DNA from: Ruminiclostridium sp.
GTDB lineage: Bacteria > Bacillota > Clostridia > Oscillospirales > Oscillospiraceae
DNA: 10,449 bases
Assembly (NCBI GenBank): GCA_021442645.1
Contig: JABUSR010000021.1
Coordinates: 1 to 10,449, forward strand
Direction of reading: 5' to 3'
Below the pieces are notes generated by a model. The model had not been told where the DNA came from. It saw nothing but the letters and a program-made list of their open reading frames with translations, and searched no databases. Numbering within the stretch: the first letter of the stretch is position 1; each line of letters starts with the position of its first letter. Shown here one piece after another: positions 6,188 through 10,449 of the stretch. Both the position numbers and the translations under genes were made by a program.

Positions 6188-6324
6188 ATATTCAGAAGAA
6201 AACGGGGGACTGTGGACGGAGACAGTTTCCCTCGAAGAGCGAAAAGTCCGGGGAGTTTGCTGTGCGGATTTGAAAGGAGCCAAGAAAAAAGTCGCAGGAT
6301 GGCTATTTTTATGACGTTACGCTA

Positions 6325-6353
6325 TTGCAAATCTGCAAGTTTATCACTATAAT
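6325..6353 (+). promoter_or_regulatory. Strong promoter of the aminotransferase-purB unit
   Basis: TTGCAA (6325-6330), an exact 17-bp spacer and TATAAT (6348-6353) form a near-consensus sigma-A promoter. The start of transcription should be near 6360, leaving a leader of about 37 nt. TTGCA at 6325-6329 and TGCAA at 6334-6338 form a small dyad over the -35. The 6188-6324 stretch before it shows nothing recognised. Confidence 0.82.
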
Positions 6354-6396
6354 AATTCATCAGGAGAGAATACTATGTTATGAGGAGGCAAAACCT

Positions 6397-7590
6397 ATGA
6401 AAGCATTATCTGCTCTGGCCCAGTCCGTTCAGGCGTCTACGACCATCACCATTGACACCAAGTTTAAGAAGATGCGGGCTGACGGCATCGACGTGATTGG
6501 CTTTGGCATGGGCGAACCCGACTTCCCCACCCCTGAGCACATCAAGCAGGCGGGCATTCGTGCCATCCAGGAAAACCAGACTAAGTACACCCCGACCCCC
6601 GGCACCCTGGCAGTGCGGCAGGCTGTCTGCAAGCGTATGCTGGAGGATTGGGGCGTTTCCTATACCCCCGAGGAGGTCACCGTCACCGGAGGTGCCAAGC
6701 ACATCCTCTACACCGTGCTGAAGACCCTGGTAAACCCCGGGGACGAGGTCATTCTTCCCGCACCCTACTGGGTGAGTTACTATGAGCTTATCAAGATGGT
6801 GGGCGGCGTGCCTGTGGTGGTTACCACCAAGGAGGAGAACGGCCTGAAGATGACCGCTGAGGAACTGAAGGGCGTCATTACCCCCAAGACGAAGGCCTTG
6901 ATTCTGAACAATCCCAGCAACCCTACGGGCATGATGTACAGTAAGGCCGCCCTGGAAGCGATTGCAGCAATCTGCGTAGAAGAGGACCTGTACGTGGTCT
7001 CCGACGAGATCTATGGCAAGCTCACCTTCGATGGCCAGATTTACACTTCCTTTGCTTCTTTGGGCGAGGAGATTAAGCGCCGCACTATCCTAGTCAATGG
7101 TGTTTCCAAGACCTATGCTATGACCGGTTGGCGCATCGGATTTGCTGCCGGTGATACGTCCATCATTAAGGTGGTCAACAACTACCTGAGCCACTGCATG
7201 TCTGGCACCAGCGCCATCTCCCAGGCCGCCGCTACCGAGGCCTTCCTGGGTTCTCAGGAAGAGATTGAGAAGATGCGCCAGACATTTGAGGAGCGCCGGA
7301 ACTACATGTACGGTCGGATGAATGCCATCCCCGGCGTCCACGCCGTCCGCCCTGAGGCCACATTCTATATGCTCATGAACCTGGACGAGATGATTGGTAA
7401 GACCCTGTACGGCAAGGAGATTCACAACGCAGACGACTTTGCTGAGGTCTTCCTGGAGAAGGGCTTGGTGGCTGTTATTCCCTGCACCGGCTTTGGCGCA
7501 CCCAACTATGTGCGTTGGTCCTTTGCTGTCTCCATGGACAACATCAAGGCCGGCCTGGATCGGCTGGAGAAATTCCTGGCAGAGGCTTGA
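6397..7590 (+). CDS. Class I pyridoxal-phosphate aminotransferase, aspartate aminotransferase type
   Basis: Role: transfers the amino group between an amino acid (probably aspartate) and 2-oxoglutarate using PLP, in the cytoplasm. Seen: 397 residues, normal for the I-gamma/1-beta AspAT group. GFGMGEPDFPTP is at 35-46, NNPSNPTG at 171-178 (Asn175 contacts PLP), SDEIYGKL at 202-209 (Asp203, Tyr206), the PLP-lysine motif NGVSKTYAMTGWRIG at 234-248 (Lys238, Arg246) and YVRWSF at 371-376 (Arg373, substrate carboxylate). Start: ATG 6397 has GAGGAGG eight bases upstream. A longer frame back to 6325 would run through the promoter and is rejected. Two bases of note: a two-codon ATG-TTA-TGA with its own SD-like AGGAG sits at 6375-6383 and its stop overlaps the gene's SD. 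First gene of the unit with purB. Substrate could also be another amino acid, such as a prephenate or aromatic one. Confidence 0.92.
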   Translation: MKALSALAQSVQASTTITIDTKFKKMRADGIDVIGFGMGEPDFPTPEHIKQAGIRAIQENQTKYTPTPGTLAVRQAVCKRMLEDWGVSYTPEEVTVTGGAKHILYTVLKTLVNPGDEVILPAPYWVSYYELIKMVGGVPVVVTTKEENGLKMTAEELKGVITPKTKALILNNPSNPTGMMYSKAALEAIAAICVEEDLYVVSDEIYGKLTFDGQIYTSFASLGEEIKRRTILVNGVSKTYAMTGWRIGFAAGDTSIIKVVNNYLSHCMSGTSAISQAAATEAFLGSQEEIEKMRQTFEERRNYMYGRMNAIPGVHAVRPEATFYMLMNLDEMIGKTLYGKEIHNADDFAEVFLEKGLVAVIPCTGFGAPNYVRWSFAVSMDNIKAGLDRLEKFLAEA

Positions 7591-7604
7591 TTCCGTAGTT
7601 TCCC

Positions 7605-7630
7605 ATCCCCCTGCCCCTTGGCAGGGGGAT
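7605..7630 (+). terminator. Hairpin between aminotransferase and purB, likely partial terminator or processing site
   Basis: ATCCCCCTGCC (7605-7615) pairs perfectly with GGCAGGGGGAT (7620-7630) around a CCTT loop. The stem is very stable but is followed by TCTGATTCG rather than a T run. No promoter is visible before purB. It therefore probably allows read-through, stabilising or grading the upstream message. Confidence 0.55.
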
Positions 7631-7680
7631 TCTGATTCGATTGTCTGCCACATACTGCACGAAAGAAAAGGTGATCAAGG

Positions 7681-9114
7681 ATGAAAGATATCTATGAAAG
7701 TCCTCTGGCTTCCCGTTATGCAAGCAAGGAGATGCTCTACCTCTTTTCCCCGGACAAAAAGTTCACCACTTGGCGCCGGCTTTGGATTGCCCTGGCCCGG
7801 GCGGAGATGGAGCTGGGGCTGCCCATTACCCAGGGGCAGATCGACGAGATGGAGAGGGAGAAGGACAATATTGACTATGACATGGCAGCCCAAAAGGAGA
7901 AGGAACTCCGCCACGATGTCATGGCCCACATCCACACCTACGGGACCTCCTGCCCCAATGCCATGCCCATTATCCATCTTGGGGCCACCAGTTGCTATGT
8001 GGGGGACAACACCGACGTTATTATCATGCGCGAAGGACTTCAGCTCATCCGGGATAAGCTGGTGAGGATCTTGGCCTCCCTGGGGAAGTTTGCGGAGGAA
8101 TACAAGGCTCTGCCCACCCTGGGCTACACCCACTACCAGGCCGCCCAGATGGTTACTGTGGGCAAGCGAGCTACCCTGTGGATGAACGAGTTGCTCATGG
8201 ACCTGGAAGAGGTGGAGTACCGACTGGCCAACCTGAAGCTGCTGGGCTGCAAGGGAACCACCGGTACCCAGGCCAGTTTCCTGGAACTCTTTGCCGGGGA
8301 CCAGGACAAGGTCCTGAAGTTGGATCGAAAGATCGCCGCCGAGATGGGCTTCGACCTGGTCCAGCCGGTCACAGGCCAGACCTACACCCGCAAGGTGGAT
8401 GCCGCCGTGCTGGCGACGCTGTCTGGTGTGGCCCAGTCGGCCCACAAGTTTGCCACTGACCTGAGACTGCTGTGTCATATGAAGGAAGTGGAAGAGCCGT
8501 TTGAAAAAAACCAGGTGGGATCCTCCGCCATGCCCTACAAGCGCAACCCCATGCGCAGTGAGCGCATCTGTGCTCTGGCCCGGTATGTGATTTCTGACGC
8601 CATCAATCCCGCCATGACGTCCTCTGTCCAGTGGTTTGAGCGGACCCTGGACGACTCGGCCAACAAGCGCATCGCTGTGTCTGAGGCCTTCCTGGCGGTG
8701 GACGCCATCCTGAACCTCTATGAGAACGTGGCCTCCAATCTGGTGGTCCACCCCAAAGTCATTGAGAAGCACATCATGGAGGAGCTTCCCTTTATGGCCA
8801 CCGAAAACATCCTCATGGATGCGGTGAAGAAGGGCGGAGACCGACAGGAGCTCCACGAACGCATCCGGACCCACTCTCTGGCCGCCGGAAGCCAGGTGAA
8901 GGACGAGGGCAAGCCCAACGATCTGCTGGAGCGCATCGCCGCCGACCCGGCCTTTGGCCTCACCCGGGAGGATGTCATGGCCCATCTGGACCCGGCGGAC
9001 TATATCGGATGCTGTCCCCAGCAGGTGGAGCGATTCCTGGCAGACTGCATCCGGCCAGTGCTGGATCGCTATCCCGACGCGCTCCTAGGCACAGGAGCTG
9101 AGATCAAAGTATAA
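7681..9114 (+). CDS. purB: Adenylosuccinate lyase
   Basis: Role: releases fumarate from SAICAR and from adenylosuccinate, two steps of purine and AMP synthesis, in the cytoplasm. Seen: 477 residues, the longer clostridial/eukaryote-like form. Fumarase/aspartase superfamily blocks are RHDVMAHIHTYG at 78-89, TSCYVGDNTD at 103-112, GYTHYQAAQMVTVGKR at 148-163 with His151 as the likely general acid, KGTTGTQASF at 191-200, and the signature GSSAMPYKRNPMRSE at 280-294. The Ser281/Ser282 pair of that signature belongs to the flexible catalytic loop. Start: ATG 7681 follows AAAGGTGATC closely, an extended anti-SD match. Neighbours: 90 bases after the aminotransferase, same strand, no own promoter seen, so likely co-transcribed. 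The upstream enzyme can make the aspartate consumed just before PurB's steps, and PurB returns fumarate. Confidence 0.96.
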   Translation: MKDIYESPLASRYASKEMLYLFSPDKKFTTWRRLWIALARAEMELGLPITQGQIDEMEREKDNIDYDMAAQKEKELRHDVMAHIHTYGTSCPNAMPIIHLGATSCYVGDNTDVIIMREGLQLIRDKLVRILASLGKFAEEYKALPTLGYTHYQAAQMVTVGKRATLWMNELLMDLEEVEYRLANLKLLGCKGTTGTQASFLELFAGDQDKVLKLDRKIAAEMGFDLVQPVTGQTYTRKVDAAVLATLSGVAQSAHKFATDLRLLCHMKEVEEPFEKNQVGSSAMPYKRNPMRSERICALARYVISDAINPAMTSSVQWFERTLDDSANKRIAVSEAFLAVDAILNLYENVASNLVVHPKVIEKHIMEELPFMATENILMDAVKKGGDRQELHERIRTHSLAAGSQVKDEGKPNDLLERIAADPAFGLTREDVMAHLDPADYIGCCPQQVERFLADCIRPVLDRYPDALLGTGAEIKV

Positions 9115-9127
9115 CCGTGATGACGGG

Positions 9128-9158
9128 AGATCCCTTCGAGTATTCGGAGGGATCTTTT
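9128..9158 (+). terminator. Terminator after purB
   Basis: AGATCCCTTCGA (9128-9139) pairs with TCGGAGGGATCT (9144-9155) through one G-U pair and a GTAT loop, followed by a four-T run (9155-9158). It ends only 16 bases before the next start codon, leaving no room for a promoter between them. Confidence 0.8.
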
Positions 9159-9174
9159 AGAGAGGAGAACTCCC

Positions 9175-10089
9175 ATGGCAGGGATCGTTTTGCAAAAAAT
9201 GCTCATAATGGTGTTTATCATGCTCATGGGCTTTGGATGTGCTAAGGCCGGCTGGATCGACGACCGGTTTAGCCAGCAGGCCAGCCGCCTGGTGCTGAAC
9301 ATCTTCCTGGTTGGGTCCATCCTCAGTTCTGTGGTCAATGTGGAGATGTCCGTCACCAACGGTGAATTGGCCCTGTGCGTGGTGCTGTCCTTTGTGATGT
9401 TCTTCATTGGGGCCATCCTGGGCTGGATTGCTGCCCGGCTTCTGCCCTTTGAAGAGGGGGACCGCACGGTAGCCTGGCTGTCGGTGTTTTTCATGAACAA
9501 TGTTTTTATCGGCTACCCTGTTGTGGAATCAATTTTCGGACAGAGCGGAATCTTTTTTGCCTCTCTGACTAACCTGCCATTCAACATGCTGCTCTACACG
9601 TTGGGAATAACGAAACTCCGGGGCGGGACGGGGCGAATCCGCTTCCGAGAGATTCTGTCCACTCCTCTCATCGCCACCCTAATCGCAGTGTCAGTCTTCC
9701 TGTTTCAGATCCCGGTGCCCAAGCTGGCAGGAGATTTGCTTACGGCCCTGGCGGCTGCCACGGTGCCGGTGTCTATGCTGGTGGTGGGAACATCGCTCAG
9801 CCATGTGCCGATCAAAGAGGCATTTCTGGACTGGAAGGCTGTCACCATGTGCCTGGTCATGCTGATCCTATGCCCTATGGCAGCCTGGTGGGTGCTGAAA
9901 TTTTTCCTCCCGGTGGGCAGTATGGCGCTGGGCGTTCTGACGGTGATTGCCGGCTGCCCCAGTGCGGCCATGATTACAATCCTGAGTGTCCGGTTGGGGG
10001 GCGATGGCAGGCTGGCCTCTAAAATCAACTTCCTCAGTACCATCCTGTGTGCGGGGACGCTGCCCCTTATTATCTACTTTTTGCTGTAA
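9175..10089 (+). CDS. AEC-family permease (auxin efflux carrier superfamily)
   Basis: Role: ten-helix membrane transporter; bacterial members export or take up small organic anions such as malate or malonate, but the substrate here is unknown. Seen: 304 residues with about ten hydrophobic segments (roughly 7-25, 38-56, 66-88, 100-120, 126-145, 163-181, 188-207, 222-244, 249-270 and 285-303) in two halves joined by a charged loop (KLRGGTGRIRFRE, 147-159). Family motifs: FMNNVFIGYPV at 106-116, NLPFN at 133-137, PVSMLVVGTSLS at 198-209 and AGCPSAA at 259-265, the helix-breaking motif of the second half. Start: ATG 9175 with GAGGAG seven bases upstream. It lies 60 bases after purB and just past purB's terminator, so expression would depend on read-through or a promoter inside purB. 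A link to fumarate released by PurB is conceivable but unproven. Confidence 0.92.
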   Translation: MAGIVLQKMLIMVFIMLMGFGCAKAGWIDDRFSQQASRLVLNIFLVGSILSSVVNVEMSVTNGELALCVVLSFVMFFIGAILGWIAARLLPFEEGDRTVAWLSVFFMNNVFIGYPVVESIFGQSGIFFASLTNLPFNMLLYTLGITKLRGGTGRIRFREILSTPLIATLIAVSVFLFQIPVPKLAGDLLTALAAATVPVSMLVVGTSLSHVPIKEAFLDWKAVTMCLVMLILCPMAAWWVLKFFLPVGSMALGVLTVIAGCPSAAMITILSVRLGGDGRLASKINFLSTILCAGTLPLIIYFLL

Positions 10090-10095
10090 ACAGAC

Positions 10096-10138
10096 CAAAA
10101 CGCGTAGGTCCGGATATCAATCCGTCCTGCGCGTTTTG
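10096..10138. terminator. Terminator after the AEC permease gene
   Basis: CAAAACGCG (10096-10104) pairs with CGCGTTTTG (10130-10138). Pairing extends inward by a G-U pair and AGG/CCT, then CGGAT/ATCCG (10111-10115/10120-10124) around an ATCA loop. The A4/T4 runs at the two feet make it usable in both directions. Confidence 0.85.
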
Positions 10139-10161
10139 ATTGGTAGCCGAATAGGCGATAT

Positions 10162-10180
10162 CCCCCAGTTGAACTGGGGG
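10162..10180. repeat. Palindrome at the left of the IS200 remnant
   Basis: CCCCCAGTT and AACTGGGGG form perfect 9-bp arms around a single G. It stands directly before the transposase remnant and after the permease terminator. It may be the left-end structure of an IS200/IS605 element, whose ends carry subterminal hairpins (known), but the cleavage site is not identified. Confidence 0.6.
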
Positions 10181-10184
10181 TAGT

Positions 10185-10343
10185 TGGTATGTGGGGTATT
10201 ATGTAGATACGGTAGGCAAGTATGAAGGGGCGATAAAGCAGTATATCCAAAACCAGTTAGAGGAAGATGTAGCGAATGACCAGATTAGTCTGAAAGAATT
10301 TATTAACCCGTTTACGGGTAAGCCGGTGAAACCGGGCAAATAA
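10185..10343 (+). pseudogene. tnpA: C-terminal remnant of IS200/IS605-family TnpA transposase
   Basis: Seen: a frame of 52 residues ending at TAA 10341-10343, reading WYVGYYVDTVGKYEGAIKQY and then IQNQLEEDVANDQISLKEF and NPFTGKPVKPGK. Known: IS200-type TnpA proteins have about 130-155 residues. They end with a block FW..GYYVDTVG, a helix holding the catalytic tyrosine in a KYIxxQ context, then LKEF/DPF. The Tyr in AIKQYIQNQ is the likely nucleophile. The N-terminal two thirds with the HUH metal site are missing: the frame is closed by TGA at 10170-10172 within the palindrome. Upstream DNA belongs to the permease unit. GTG 10191 could start a 50-residue peptide, but no good SD precedes it. It is a deletion relic, with the coding part otherwise intact, so loss may be recent (inference). 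Confidence 0.8.
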
Positions 10344-10348
10344 AAGCA

Positions 10349-10365
10349 GCCCCCGGGTAGGGGGC
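10349..10365. repeat. Hairpin 1 after the tnpA relic
   Basis: GCCCCC (10349-10354) pairs with GGGGGC (10360-10365) around GGGTA, five bases after the tnpA stop. It may be a tnpA terminator or part of the right-end structure. Confidence 0.65.
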
Positions 10366-10401
10366 CGCCAGAGATAAACGTGTAATTGCTGGACGATTCG
10401 C

Positions 10402-10419
10402 TGCCCCCTTAAGGGGGCA
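10402..10419. repeat. Hairpin 2, perfect 18-bp palindrome
   Basis: TGCCCCCTTAAGGGGGCA is self-complementary. As single-stranded DNA or RNA it forms a 7-bp stem with a TTAA loop. Confidence 0.7.
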
Positions 10420-10431
10420 ACCACAGGAGAT

Positions 10432-10448
10432 AGGCCCTTATAGGGCCT
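10432..10448. repeat. Hairpin 3 at the window end
   Basis: AGGCCCT (10432-10438) pairs with AGGGCCT (10442-10448) around TAT. An AGGAGA (10425-10430) stands just before it. More of the structure may lie beyond the window. Confidence 0.6.
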
Positions 10449-10449
10449 G

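Larger units (their letters stand above)
10185..10449 (+). mobile_element. Internally deleted IS200/IS605-type element (right part, runs to window end)
   Basis: The tnpA relic is followed at once by three GC-rich hairpins, the pattern of an IS200/IS605 right end. These elements transpose as single strands, have no terminal inverted repeats and use subterminal hairpins (known). The right boundary and any accompanying tnpB lie outside the window. The left boundary may be at or before the palindrome at 10162-10180. Confidence 0.6.

Noticed and set aside
6325..6396. Longer aminotransferase starting at TTG 6325
   Set aside because: The extension is encoded by the promoter itself (TTGCAA to TATAAT) and leader, whereas ATG 6397 has a well-placed GAGGAGG and the family N-terminus.
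7090..7653. 187-codon minus-strand frame
   Set aside because: Antisense to the aminotransferase and across the downstream hairpin; no SD-supported start or family motif.
7675..8985. 436-codon open frame on the minus strand
   Set aside because: It is the antisense shadow of purB, whose every family motif is intact; the minus-strand protein is low-complexity in His/Gly/Leu and has no recognisable domain.

Overview
The window looks like chromosomal DNA of a low-redox gut Firmicute, most likely a Clostridia member near Oscillospiraceae (Flavonifractor/Intestinimonas-like). That is an inference from protein style, strong purine-rich Shine-Dalgarno (SD) sequences, sigma-A type promoters and moderately high GC. 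No rRNA, tRNA or CRISPR array is seen. Eight clear protein genes are present, plus one gene cut by the left edge, one transposase remnant and two speculative small ORFs.

Left part (1-1290): the first 113 codons of a TetM/EF-G-like translation GTPase run leftward off the window. A rightward gene for a secreted lipoprotein of DUF5105-like type follows, with its own promoter and a 17-bp perfect-stem terminator that can serve both strands.

Middle left (1289-5050), all on the minus strand: a Na+/phosphate cotransporter with a C-terminal PhoU domain (4942-3173) ends at a hairpin. Then comes a two-gene unit: a LUD-domain protein (3062-2463) overlapping or abutting an Mbeg1-like (DUF2974) serine hydrolase. 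Upstream of the cotransporter are four direct repeats spaced exactly 11 bp apart, with a TTAACA-type core. This matches the known Bacillus PhoP box layout and suggests phosphate-starvation control.

Middle right (5279-10138), all on the plus strand: coaX (type III pantothenate kinase) is a monocistronic unit with a clear promoter and a GNRA-loop terminator. A second strong promoter (TTGCAA-17-TATAAT) drives a class I aspartate-type aminotransferase, then purB (adenylosuccinate lyase), then an AEC-family permease. Hairpins lie between each pair of these genes. The aminotransferase and PurB can be linked through aspartate and fumarate.

Right edge (10140-10449): the C-terminal third of an IS200/IS605 TnpA transposase, still carrying its putative catalytic tyrosine. 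It is flanked by a 9-bp-arm palindrome on the left and three GC-rich hairpins on the right that run to the window end. It looks like an internally deleted IS200-type element. The 250 bases before coaX and about 85 bases before the lipoprotein gene hold SD-preceded small ORFs of unknown standing.
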